Part shown: in pieces, positions 34,206 through 42,506 of the stretch
Position numbering within the stretch: position 1 is the first letter of the stretch
Layout: every line of letters begins with the position of its first letter
Assembly (NCBI GenBank): GCA_021736185.1
Contig: JAIPGJ010000008.1
Coordinates: 1 to 46,236 of the forward strand
Reading direction: 5' to 3'
Source: Fidelibacterota bacterium
GTDB lineage: Bacteria > Fidelibacterota > UBA8477 > JABMPR01
Length of the DNA stretch: 46,236 bases
The notes under the pieces: model-generated
Database searches by the model: none
What the model was told of the DNA's origin: nothing
The model's input: the letters and a program-made list of their open reading frames with translations, nothing else
Program-made: the position numbers and the translations under genes

Positions 34206-34586
34206 CTATTGCCTTGAATGGATACCTACCATATTCCCCTCAGTATCTTCAATAATACAGATAAAGCCAAATTCACCGATTGCGTGTTTGGATTGGATAA
34301 CTTTGCCTCCATTTTCAGCAACACGGCGTTCTTCCACACCGCAATCTGTGGAATTGAAGTAAACCAGGGTTCCACCTTTTCCCGGAGACCATCCATCGGC
34401 CTTCACCAGGGCACCCGCTGAATAAAGCCCATCTTCAACCGAGGGGAAGCCCATGAGCTGCTCTTTACCAAAACTAAAGTCGGTAAATTCACTGCAATCC
34501 AGAACTGATTTATAAAAATTAACCGCACGATCCATATCACTGACATAGATTTCGAACCAGCCAACTACATTATTTGTCCTCTTCAT
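34206..34586 (-). CDS. VOC (glyoxalase/bleomycin resistance) family protein
   Basis: A 126-residue vicinal oxygen chelate protein. It shows the two beta-alpha-beta-beta-beta halves: WFEIYVSDMDRAVNFYKSVL at the start, and GGTLVYFNSTDC with the C-terminal IEDTEGNMVGIHS. The Glu of WFEIYV and the ending match CGA-type VOC lactoyl or isomerase-like proteins, but metal residues are not clear enough to assign a reaction. AAGGAG and the ATG are well spaced. It heads an operon with the DUF4199 and unrecognised membrane proteins, behind a promoter with a palindrome. Confidence 0.9.
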   Translation of the reverse strand: MKRTNNVVGWFEIYVSDMDRAVNFYKSVLDCSEFTDFSFGKEQLMGFPSVEDGLYSAGALVKADGWSPGKGGTLVYFNSTDCGVEERRVAENGGKVIQSKHAIGEFGFICIIEDTEGNMVGIHSRQ

Positions 34587-34610
34587 AATTAGCTCCTTAA
34601 CTTGAATATA

Positions 34611-34639
34611 TATATATGACCATATTGGTCACTATACAA
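34611..34639 (-). promoter_or_regulatory. Promoter with operator-like palindrome in its spacer
   Basis: On the minus strand TTGTAT (34639-34634), a 17-base spacer and TATATA (34616-34611) form a sigma70-like promoter 25 bases ahead of the VOC ATG. The spacer contains the perfect palindrome TGACCA-TAT-TGGTCA (34617-34631), placed where a repressor would block RNA polymerase. The TGACC/GGTCA half-site type is common for TetR-like regulators; no regulator gene is adjacent. Confidence 0.55.
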
Positions 34640-34721
34640 TATCTACACAGTTCAGATTAATTACAAGTTTGAAAAATTATTCAGATTCTCAGCGAAGGTA
34701 TAACTTTGATTAATGGAAGGG

Positions 34722-35999
34722 TTAATGTCCACCCCGACGTACCAGTCTATTTAAAAAGGTTGATTTCAGTGGCTCAATGGCCATGAGCGCCTTCACTGGA
34801 GATGTTTTTTCAAGCACACTTAATACCCGACCCAGTGTGCGGTGACTAAAACCATCATAATCATAAAAAATCAGGTCGGCGAGTTTGCCTCTTTCAATGG
34901 CCATTCTGGCATATTTATCAAAACTGCTTTCCGGAGTATAAATCCTTTGCGCTCTGGCTTTCATCTTGGCTGACCCTGATTCGCAATAGGTAGGACAAAC
35001 CCCGCACCCCAGACAGACTTCTTCATCCCGGACAGCTCTCTGCTTTTTGCGACCATTCTTTTCATACTTCACCATCTCAATGGCATCCACCGGACAGGCT
35101 GCTTCACATTTGCCACAACCGGTGCAGCTTGTCTCATCGATTTCCACAATCCAACTGGAAGAAACAATGGCATTGTTCATATCAAATGTTTTGATGGCTT
35201 CCATCATCCCACAACAGCAACCACAACAGTTACAAATGTAACTCAGATCATTTTGAACATTGTCACCGGTTTGGGCTAAGCCAGCCTCCTTGCTCCGGTC
35301 CAAAAGCCGCATGGATTCCGAGACAGAGATAGATTGTGCCAGGCCATTATAGACCAGGACGTCCGCTGCTCCTCCAAATGAAAGACAATTGTTTTGCTCG
35401 TGGTCACATGCTTTTCCCAGATGTTCGGCCTTATGGCGGCAGGCACAGAGAGAGACTGCATGGGAGCTGGCATTTTTAACTACATGAGAAGCCCGGTCAT
35501 AATCCAGAATCTCAATATGATCACCCTCCGGTAATGATTCTTCCCGAGGGAGTGAACGACCAACCTGGGTTTGTCCTTGAAACACAGCTCGACTGAAACG
35601 ATCATTCTCCATCATATAGGTTTCAAACAATTGAGCGATTTCCGCCATGGGTGCCTCTGGCCTGGATCGCATAAAGGTGTATTCAAAAAAGCCTATGACC
35701 ACTGGAGGGAGGGCGACATAGCGGCGCCCTTTGTTTTCCACATCCACAACCAGACCCCGTTGCGCTAAATCCTGGATCAGGTCATTCAGTTTTTCCTCAT
35801 CCATATTGAGCTTCTCGGCCAATTTGGATGTCCTGGTGGGAATCGTTGGGAAACGACGTACCAACCTGGCTTCATCAGGAGTAAATAAAAGCTCCAATAT
35901 TTTGGTGAAAGTAGGAGAGGCCGGAGCTCCAGTTATGTGGCGATCAAAACGTTCTTGAAGTAGACGGTAATCCCTGTGCTCACTGACAATATGTCCCAT
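34722..35999 (-). CDS. Winged-helix N-terminus with multiple 4Fe-4S sites
   Basis: A 425-residue cytosolic protein. Residues about 30-100 look like a winged helix-turn-helix (ARLVRRFPTIPTRTSKLAEKLNM, RGLVVDVENKGRRY). The middle has a four-Cys group (LCACRHKAEHLGKACD and a later Cys) and the very Cys-rich ICNCCGCCCG. Two ferredoxin motifs follow: CTGCGKCEAACPVDAIEM and CLGCGVCPTYCE, giving two 4Fe-4S clusters. Related proteins occur in anaerobic bacteria and are annotated only as 4Fe-4S proteins. A redox-sensing or electron-transfer role is inferred; DNA binding is not certain, since the winged helix could be a protein-protein module. It is divergent from pyrG. Confidence 0.82.
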   Translation of the reverse strand: MGHIVSEHRDYRLLQERFDRHITGAPASPTFTKILELLFTPDEARLVRRFPTIPTRTSKLAEKLNMDEEKLNDLIQDLAQRGLVVDVENKGRRYVALPPVVIGFFEYTFMRSRPEAPMAEIAQLFETYMMENDRFSRAVFQGQTQVGRSLPREESLPEGDHIEILDYDRASHVVKNASSHAVSLCACRHKAEHLGKACDHEQNNCLSFGGAADVLVYNGLAQSISVSESMRLLDRSKEAGLAQTGDNVQNDLSYICNCCGCCCGMMEAIKTFDMNNAIVSSSWIVEIDETSCTGCGKCEAACPVDAIEMVKYEKNGRKKQRAVRDEEVCLGCGVCPTYCESGSAKMKARAQRIYTPESSFDKYARMAIERGKLADLIFYDYDGFSHRTLGRVLSVLEKTSPVKALMAIEPLKSTFLNRLVRRGGH

Positions 36000-36340
36000 A
36001 ATTCCCCTTGCTTGAATAAGCAGTCAATATAGGCGCGAGGAGTCAAAAAATAGGCCCTGTTTTTGATTGAAAGAGCTTGGCCTTGGGAGACCTGTTGCTA
36101 TATTGCTACACATGAGAGCTGGCCTTCATGTGACCCCAACATCCCCATGTATTTCTGACCTCTTAAAAGTGCTTGTCTATACTCCCTACTGTTTAAACCG
36201 TTGGAAGATTCACAAGATTTAGATTATGCATTTCCAGGTGGAACATATCAGTACCAACCCATTCACACTGGCACTGGCACCACCAGAAAAACAAACGCCA
36301 CCTTACTTACAGACAATTAAATTTAATATTTGAGGACACT
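36000..36340. other. Divergent intergenic region with inverted repeat and a small ORF
   Basis: This gap separates the iron-sulfur gene and pyrG. It contains the inverted repeat CACATGA (36109-36115) / TCATGTG (36126-36132) around a ten-base centre, which could bind a regulator. A 35-codon frame runs from ATG 36226 to TGA 36333, ending seven bases before the pyrG ATG, with no clear Shine-Dalgarno. The pyrG ATG itself follows TTGAGGACACT, a fair ribosome binding site. No terminator or RNA gene is seen. Confidence 0.4.
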
Positions 36341-37975
36341 ATGGAAGCGCATCAGGCTAAACATATCATTGTAACAGGGGGCGTTATCTCGGGTCTTGGG
36401 AAAGGTATTGCCGCTGCTTCTCTGGGGATGTTACTCGAGTTAAAAAATAAAAAAGTTACCATACAAAAACTTGACCCTTATTTAAATGTGGATCCTGGTA
36501 CCATGAACCCATTTCAACATGGTGAAGTGTTTGTCCTGGATGATGGAACTGAGACGGATTTGGATCTGGGCCACTATGAGAGATTCATTAATGCCGACAT
36601 GAATAAAGCCAACAACAGTACTGCCGGCAGTATCTACTATGAAGTTCTGGAAAGAGAACGCCGGGGAGATTATCTCGGTGGTACCGTGCAAATCATCCCT
36701 CATGTCACTGATGAAATCATTAAAAGAATTGAACAACCTGAACGTATTGATCCGACTCTGGATGTGGTTATCACCGAGATCGGCGGGACCGTTGGTGATA
36801 TTGAGAGTCTTTCCTTTCTTGAGGCAGTTCGTCAATTTCAACAGGCTCGAGGCCACGAGAATGTCATTATTCTTCATGTTACCCTAATCCCATATATCCA
36901 AGCCAGTGAAGAGTTGAAAACCAAGCCAAGTCAGCACTCAGTGATGCGACTGCGTGAGATCGGTTTACAGCCAGACATTCTCTTATGCCGTACTCAGTAT
37001 GAGCTGACTGATGATGTGAGACAAAAACTGGCCTTATTCACCAATGTAAAGCCCAATGCCGTAATCCAGGGACTCGATGCAAAATCAATCTATGAAGTCC
37101 CTCTCTTGCTTCAAAAAGAACATCTGGCAGGGATTGTCATGGAAAAACTTCAGATGGAAAATGTTGCATCTGATACCTCCCAATGGGAACAGTTTGTTCA
37201 TCACGTTTTAAATCCTGAAGATGAAATTACCGTCGCTGTGGCCGGCAAATACACGGCCATGGTGGATGCCTACAAAAGTATCATTGAATCCTTCGTCCAC
37301 GCTGGTGTTGACAATCGTTGCAAGGTAAACATTGAATTTATCGAAGCCGAAGATTTGGAGTCTGATTCCGATTTTGAAAAGATCATGGGACATGTCCATG
37401 GCATTCTCATTCCTGGTGGTTTCGGCTCTCGGGGCATTGAGGGAAAAATCAGAGCAGCAAGGTATGCCCGTGAAAAACATGTTCCTTTTCTAGGCTTGTG
37501 TCTGGGTCTGCAGGTGGCAGTCATTGAATATGCACGGAACGTCCTGGGTCTTAAAGATGCAGATTCCGAAGAGTTCTCTGAAGTCACACCTCATCCCGTC
37601 ATTCATCTTATGCTTTCACAGCACCATGTCACCCACAAGGGTGCCAGCATGCGGCTGGGCGCCTATGATTGTGTCCTGAAGGAAGGGACTAAATCATTTG
37701 CTGCTTATGGTGAAGGGAATATTTCAGAACGACATCGTCATCGCTTTGAAGTCAATAATGCTTATCGCGATCAGTTGGAAGCGCAGGGAATGATCATCTC
37801 GGGAGTATCCCCTGACAATGAGCTCGTAGAAATGATTGAAATTTCCGATCATCCCTGGTTTGTTGCCACCCAGGCGCATCCTGAGTTTAAATCCAGAGTC
37901 GCTAAAACGCACCCACTGTTCAAGGATTTCGTGAAAGCAGCCCTGACATATAAAAATCGCCCGACGTCGACATAG
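36341..37975 (+). CDS. pyrG: CTP synthase
   Basis: Makes CTP from UTP, ATP and glutamine. The 544-residue protein has the synthase domain (1-270) with IIVTGGVISGLGKGIAAASLG, KLDPYLNVDPGTMNPFQHGEVF and EIGGTVGDIES, and the class I glutamine amidotransferase domain from about 300 with ILIPGGFGSRG, nucleophile Cys387 in LGLCLGLQ, and HPEF near residue 515. Length is normal. Its product is the donor needed by the cytidylyltransferases of the 12-21 kb island, though there is no sign of co-regulation. It stands alone with non-coding DNA on both sides. Confidence 0.98.
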   Translation: MEAHQAKHIIVTGGVISGLGKGIAAASLGMLLELKNKKVTIQKLDPYLNVDPGTMNPFQHGEVFVLDDGTETDLDLGHYERFINADMNKANNSTAGSIYYEVLERERRGDYLGGTVQIIPHVTDEIIKRIEQPERIDPTLDVVITEIGGTVGDIESLSFLEAVRQFQQARGHENVIILHVTLIPYIQASEELKTKPSQHSVMRLREIGLQPDILLCRTQYELTDDVRQKLALFTNVKPNAVIQGLDAKSIYEVPLLLQKEHLAGIVMEKLQMENVASDTSQWEQFVHHVLNPEDEITVAVAGKYTAMVDAYKSIIESFVHAGVDNRCKVNIEFIEAEDLESDSDFEKIMGHVHGILIPGGFGSRGIEGKIRAARYAREKHVPFLGLCLGLQVAVIEYARNVLGLKDADSEEFSEVTPHPVIHLMLSQHHVTHKGASMRLGAYDCVLKEGTKSFAAYGEGNISERHRHRFEVNNAYRDQLEAQGMIISGVSPDNELVEMIEISDHPWFVATQAHPEFKSRVAKTHPLFKDFVKAALTYKNRPTST

Positions 37976-38163
37976 ATGCATCGATTGTAAACTCAGGTAA
38001 ACAGTTGATCATCTTTGTGAATTGGATTCTCTCTACTTAAAAAGTGCTTTTCCTGGCTTGATTTTTATTAAATTTACGCCCTGATCAGCTAACCCCACGT
38101 CAGTCATGTATTATCCGGTGGTATTCATCACCAAAATTCACCTATCAAAACTGGGAGTATAGC

Positions 38164-38847
38164 ATGCACGCAAAAGCTGTTTCAAATGCTGGTCATCGAC
38201 AAAGGTTAAGAGATCGATTTTTCCAAAACGGGATTGAGTCCTTTCACGATTATGAGGTTCTGGAGCTCTTGCTCACGCTGGCCACGCCTCGCAAAGACAT
38301 GAAACCTCAAGCCAAAGAATTGATTCGACGATTTGGCAGTCTGGCCGGGGCGCTGGAAGCACCCACATCGGTTCTGCTGGATGTGAAGGGAATGGGCCAG
38401 TCCAATGTCTTTGCACTCAAGCTACCCCACGCCGTGGGTCGGAGATTTCTGTTCGAACAGACTCGAGGCAAAGATTATTTGCGGTCCAGCAAAACCGTGA
38501 AAGATTATCTTACGCACAATTTACGTGAAAGAAATCGTGAGATTTTTATGGTTATCTTTCTGGATGGTCAAAATCAGATTATCAAGATGGAGGAGCTATT
38601 TGCTGGCTCGCTTACCACCTCAGCCATTTATCCGCGTGAAGTTGTTCAGAAGGTTCTGGACTATGATGCGGCCAGTGTCATTCTAGTTCACAACCATCCC
38701 TCAGGCTCACTGACACCCTCAGGAAGTGATCGAGCAGTTACCAAAAAGCTGCAGGTTGCCCTGGCTTCCATTGATGTGGAAATTCTGGATCACCTTATTG
38801 TGGGAGGTAATGATTTCTTTTCATTCGCAGATCACAGGCTTTTATAG
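38164..38847 (+). CDS. radC: RadC family protein (JAMM/MPN domain)
   Basis: A 227-residue protein with an N-terminal helix-hairpin-helix-like part (about 15-85, with VLDVKGMGQSNVFALKL-type pattern) and a C-terminal JAMM metal-binding domain. The metal motif is complete: upstream Glu in KMEELFAGS, His176-Asn-His178-Pro, Ser and Asp in TPSGSD. RadC was once linked to DNA repair; its true role is not settled. GGAG lies before the ATG. The next gene is a collinear copy of the JAMM domain fused to a lipoprotein signal. Confidence 0.96.
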   Translation: MHAKAVSNAGHRQRLRDRFFQNGIESFHDYEVLELLLTLATPRKDMKPQAKELIRRFGSLAGALEAPTSVLLDVKGMGQSNVFALKLPHAVGRRFLFEQTRGKDYLRSSKTVKDYLTHNLRERNREIFMVIFLDGQNQIIKMEELFAGSLTTSAIYPREVVQKVLDYDAASVILVHNHPSGSLTPSGSDRAVTKKLQVALASIDVEILDHLIVGGNDFFSFADHRLL

Positions 38848-39025
38848 AATCAATGCGCCATAAAAAATGAGCATAGATATCAGAGCGAAGAGTCCAACTT
38901 GGTTTACTTTCACCAATAGAACAAAATGATAGAAATTAGCTAGACCACCCATCCCTAATAATTTCCCCGATTCGACTTTTTAACGCAGGGCACTTCATGG
39001 TGTGCGGTAACTTTAATATATACTG

Positions 39026-39061
39026 TTGACTAGCATATATTATGATATATATTGTCATAAT
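39026..39061 (+). promoter_or_regulatory. Promoter with overlapping inverted repeat before the RadC-like lipoprotein gene
   Basis: TTGACT (39026-39031), a 16-base spacer and TATATT (39048-39053) make a good sigma70-like promoter, 35 bases before the start codon. ATTATGA (39039-39045) and TCATAAT (39055-39061) form a perfect inverted repeat around the -10, so a bound protein would block the promoter. The gene therefore appears to be transcribed independently of radC. Confidence 0.5.
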
Positions 39062-39087
39062 TTATTATCAGAGAGCTGGGTAGCAGA

Positions 39088-39648
39088 TTGAAACACATAT
39101 ACTTATTACTATTGGTGGCTGGATTATGGTCATGCAGCGCGCCACAGAGTACGGCTCCAAAAACCGCCACCCACTTCCAGCATTCCAGCAGAAGAGCTGA
39201 CTATGGTAAATACATTGTCAGCGAAAACCACGTGACAGGCAGTCGCAAAATGTTTGTTCAACCAGGCGGGATAAACTGCTTAAACTCAAGTAGTGCCGTA
39301 TCTACTTATCTTGGAAAGAATATTCACGAAAAAAATCGCGATGCAGTTCTCATTATTTTTCTTGATAGTAAAAACATGGTTATAAAAATGGTTGAGTTAG
39401 AACCAGAATTTCTAGCAACACCGGCGTTGTGCACTTCCATGGTGACGCAGGAGGCTACAGATGTCCGTGCCACTTCAGCCATTATAGTACAATGTCTACC
39501 CACCAGATCATCAACACCCTACAATAATGATCGGGAAATTTCAAAAAACTTAAAGTCGGCACTCGCCTCAATCAATGTGGGGTTGCTTGACTACCTCATA
39601 TTGGGGCGTAACAAATGTTTTTCCTTTGCCGACAATAATCTGTTATAA
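39088..39648 (+). CDS. Lipoprotein derived from RadC, metal site lost
   Basis: A 186-residue protein with a TTG start. Residues 1-16 form a lipoprotein signal ending in Leu-Trp-Ser-Cys16. From about residue 48 to the end it aligns without gaps to residues of the RadC just upstream; I count 56 identities in the last 120 positions by hand. Shared stretches include IFLD, IKM.EL, ALASI.V and FSFAD at the end. The JAMM histidines are gone: His-Asn-His-Pro of RadC is Gln135-Cys-Leu-Pro138, and the Ser is Tyr, while the Asp remains. It is probably an envelope pseudoenzyme made by local duplication; decay is the alternative. A diheme cytochrome gene follows after 17 bases. Confidence 0.8.
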   Translation: MKHIYLLLLVAGLWSCSAPQSTAPKTATHFQHSSRRADYGKYIVSENHVTGSRKMFVQPGGINCLNSSSAVSTYLGKNIHEKNRDAVLIIFLDSKNMVIKMVELEPEFLATPALCTSMVTQEATDVRATSAIIVQCLPTRSSTPYNNDREISKNLKSALASINVGLLDYLILGRNKCFSFADNNLL

Positions 39649-39665
39649 AAAAAGGATCAATCATT

Positions 39666-40619
39666 ATGATAAAAAACATATTCATACTCAGTCTTATTCT
39701 AAGCCTATTATCCTGTAGCATTCTATTGCCTATTAAGGTTGGAGATGCCGATGACCTCGTCATTAAAGCCACACCTGAGCGGCTGGAACGCGGTGAATAC
39801 CTGGTGGAGCATGTTGCTGGCTGTATGGATTGCCATAGCCAACGTGACTGGTCCCGGTATGCAGGTCCGGTTATTGAAGAGACTCGCGGAGCTGGAGGTG
39901 AGGCTTTTACTGAGGAGATGGGCGTCCCTGGAACCATCTATACACCCAATATTACCCCAGCAGCATTGAAATCCTGGACAGACGGTGAAATTGTCAGAGC
40001 CATAACCAGCGGGGTAAGTCGAGATGGGACACCCCTCTTCCCCATTATGCCTTATCCGAACTATTCACACATGAGTCAGGAAGACATCTATAGTATCGTA
40101 GCCTATCTCAGAACCCTGGATCCCATCGAAAATGAAATCCCTAAGCGAAAATTGAATTTCCCTGTGAGCCTGATTGTTCGTACCATTCCCAGGGAAGCAG
40201 ATTTTGGAGTATTACCGTATGCTACTGATTCTATTGCCTATGGGAAGTATATGATAACAGCTGCTGGATGTGCTGACTGCCATACGCAAATTGATGGGAA
40301 GGGCAAACCACTGGAAGGAATGGACTACGCAGGTGGTTTCACAATGGGCCTTCCATCTGGGGGTAATGTCAGTTCGTCTAACATAACACCCCACGAAACC
40401 GGGATCAAAACCTGGACCCGCGAAGGCTTTATTGCACGCTTTAAAGCGCTGAATAATGAAGCAACCAAAAACATTCCACTCCAGGAAGACCAGATTAATA
40501 CAATAATGCCCTGGCTCTATTATGCAAGCATGAAGACAGAAGATTTAGGCGCTATTTACGATTATTTAAGAAGTATTCCTGCTGTGGATAATACGGTAAT
40601 CAAATATCCTGAACAATAA
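39666..40619 (+). CDS. Diheme cytochrome c, lipoprotein
   Basis: A 317-residue exported electron carrier. The signal ends in a lipobox-like Leu-Leu-Ser-Cys17. Two class I-type cytochrome c domains each carry a CxxCH heme site: Cys53-Met-Asp-Cys56-His57 and Cys202-Ala-Asp-Cys205-His206. Possible Met ligands lie in the PIMPYPNYSHM and TIMPWLYYASM regions, which occur at equal places in the two domains. The domains resemble the cytochrome subunits of alcohol or aldehyde dehydrogenases. AAGGA precedes the ATG. It converges with the acyltransferase gene nine bases downstream and is probably cotranscribed with the RadC-like lipoprotein. Confidence 0.93.
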   Translation: MIKNIFILSLILSLLSCSILLPIKVGDADDLVIKATPERLERGEYLVEHVAGCMDCHSQRDWSRYAGPVIEETRGAGGEAFTEEMGVPGTIYTPNITPAALKSWTDGEIVRAITSGVSRDGTPLFPIMPYPNYSHMSQEDIYSIVAYLRTLDPIENEIPKRKLNFPVSLIVRTIPREADFGVLPYATDSIAYGKYMITAAGCADCHTQIDGKGKPLEGMDYAGGFTMGLPSGGNVSSSNITPHETGIKTWTREGFIARFKALNNEATKNIPLQEDQINTIMPWLYYASMKTEDLGAIYDYLRSIPAVDNTVIKYPEQ

Positions 40620-40628
40620 GGTGAACGC

Positions 40629-41225
40629 TTAGTTTTCCAGTTCTTCCCGCAGAATGATATCTGATTCCAGCTCGGGATGATCACCTCGAATGTCGGCATA
40701 AAACTCTCGGATACGATCCATATCTTGCTTGATATTACCCGATGGAGTAATGGAAGGACCGGTTCCCACAATTTTATTGGGGAAATCGACATAGCCGAGC
40801 AAAAGGGGCACCTGAGCTTTAAATGCAATGTGATAAAACCCGGATTTCCAGTGATCCGTTTTATGTCTTGTCCCGGAGGGGGACACGGCGATGACTAAAT
40901 TCTCATATGCAGCAAAATAGTCGGCAATCTGATCAACCACACCATGAGTACTTCGACGATCTATGGGAATACCGCCCAACCATTTCATAAAACCACCAAA
41001 TGGCTTTTTAAATATCGTGTGCTTACCTAACCAGGAAATTTTTATGCGATTGATAAACATGACTGCCAGGAGATGAATGAAATCCCAATTGCTGGTGTGA
41101 GGCTCGCAAATCAGGATATACTTGCCGGTTGGAGAAAGATCCCCTTCGAACTTCCACCCTGTGAACCAGAACCATATCTTGCCCAGCATCAATTTAAACA
41201 GACCGGATCGTTTCGTTTTCTTCAT
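40629..41225 (-). CDS. PlsC-like acyltransferase
   Basis: A 198-residue lysophospholipid acyltransferase-like protein. The catalytic HxxxxD motif is PHTSNWDF, followed by GKHTIFKKPFGGFMKWLGGIPIDRRS (substrate-binding blocks), and SPSGTRHKTDHWKSGFYHIA corresponds to the FPEGTRS block with Pro-Ser-Gly in place of Pro-Glu-Gly. It should move an acyl chain to a lysolipid or related acceptor at the membrane. It begins three bases after the HI0933-like gene and is probably in one operon with it. Confidence 0.9.
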   Translation of the reverse strand: MKKTKRSGLFKLMLGKIWFWFTGWKFEGDLSPTGKYILICEPHTSNWDFIHLLAVMFINRIKISWLGKHTIFKKPFGGFMKWLGGIPIDRRSTHGVVDQIADYFAAYENLVIAVSPSGTRHKTDHWKSGFYHIAFKAQVPLLLGYVDFPNKIVGTGPSITPSGNIKQDMDRIREFYADIRGDHPELESDIILREELEN

Positions 41226-41228
41226 GAT

Positions 41229-42500
41229 TTATACCTCGAGATCATGGTTGCGCATGGATCGACCAGCTAAAAAGCCGGTTGACCAGCTGGAGGTTAAATT
41301 ATAACCCCCGGTTTCACCATTCACATCAATAACTTCCCCTGCAAAATACAGCCTGGGTACCAATTTTGATTCCATGGTAGTTGGGTCTATTTCCTTAAGC
41401 GAGACACCACCAGATGTTACAATGGCATGATCATAGGAATCGTGGCCGATGACATCCATGGGAAATTCTTTCAGGAGCATTCTCAAACGTTTCCGCTCTT
41501 CTCCGGTAATTTGGTGCAGTTTTTTTTCAGGATCAATTTCCAGTAAATCTACAAATAGGTCTATCAGTTTGATAGGCAATAGAGATTTAAGCAACCTTCT
41601 GAAATTTTGTTTGCTGTTCTCTGATAATTCTCTGAGCAGTCTTTGATCCAATTTTTTATGATCCAGGGCTGGTTTTAAATCAATCTTGATATGAACTTTT
41701 TTTTGTGAATCAAGCATGGCCACCAGGGTTTCACTCAGGGTCAGGATAATGGGCCCGGTCAGTCCTTTCCGAGTGAACATCATCTCACCAAACATTTCAG
41801 TCTCTTTCTTATTATCGTTCCAGATTGAAACGCTAATATTGCGAAGACTAAGACCCTGTGCTCTTTTAGCGATATCACCTGCGGTGAGAACCGGGACCAG
41901 AGACGGCGCTGTATCTACAATAGTATGCCCAAAAGTCTGGGCCATTGAATACCCCTCGCCGGTGGAGCCGGTTGCAGGATATCCCAGTCCACCACAGGTA
42001 ATACAGACCTGATCTGCGAGCAGCTGTGTTTCGTGGGCCCCCTGTTTGACCATCAGTACAAAATGACCCTCGTTATTTCGACTCAGGCCCGTCACATGAG
42101 CTTTCATGGCAATGGGGACCTTCAGCTCTCTGAGTTTTTTTTCGAAGGCTTCAACAATATCCGTGGCCCGATCACTTTGGGGGAAATAGCGTCCGCCCCT
42201 TTCCAATTTGGTTGGAACCCCCATTTCGTTGAGATAATTCAATAAGTCATGGTTGAAGAATTGCGAAAAGGCATATTTGAGGAAACGACCTTTTTTACCG
42301 AATCGATTCAGGAAGCTCTGCATGTCCTCTTCGTTGGTAATATTGCATCGACCCTTCCCGGAAATCCGCAATTTGATGCCTGTTTTGTGCATTTTTTCAA
42401 GGATAACAATACTGTGCTTTGGATTAAAGGCTTCAACTCCCGCCATAAGGCCGGCTGGTCCAGCACCAATTATGACCGTATGATAGTGGGACTCTAGCAT
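41229..42500 (-). CDS. HI0933/BaiN-like flavoprotein
   Basis: A 423-residue FAD-binding oxidoreductase. The N-terminal dinucleotide fold has VIIGAGPAGLMAGVEA, then GIKLRISGKGRCNITN, the family signature. GGRYFPQSDRATDIV, TCGGLGYPATGSTGEGY and a C-terminal FAGEVIDVNGETGGYNL are also characteristic. Members reduce or oxidise small molecules; BaiN acts on bile acid intermediates, but most have unknown substrates. It lies between GNAT and acyltransferase genes with spacings of six and three bases. Confidence 0.93.
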   Translation of the reverse strand: MLESHYHTVIIGAGPAGLMAGVEAFNPKHSIVILEKMHKTGIKLRISGKGRCNITNEEDMQSFLNRFGKKGRFLKYAFSQFFNHDLLNYLNEMGVPTKLERGGRYFPQSDRATDIVEAFEKKLRELKVPIAMKAHVTGLSRNNEGHFVLMVKQGAHETQLLADQVCITCGGLGYPATGSTGEGYSMAQTFGHTIVDTAPSLVPVLTAGDIAKRAQGLSLRNISVSIWNDNKKETEMFGEMMFTRKGLTGPIILTLSETLVAMLDSQKKVHIKIDLKPALDHKKLDQRLLRELSENSKQNFRRLLKSLLPIKLIDLFVDLLEIDPEKKLHQITGEERKRLRMLLKEFPMDVIGHDSYDHAIVTSGGVSLKEIDPTTMESKLVPRLYFAGEVIDVNGETGGYNLTSSWSTGFLAGRSMRNHDLEV

Positions 42501-42506
42501 GCCAAA

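Noticed and set aside
36482-36877. Long open frame antisense to pyrG.
   Set aside because: It is a shadow of the pyrG reading frame with no ribosome binding site and an unnatural composition.
38164-39648. RadC pair as a sign of a genomic island or mobile element.
   Set aside because: No integrase, transposase, tRNA or repeats are seen nearby; local duplication explains the pair.
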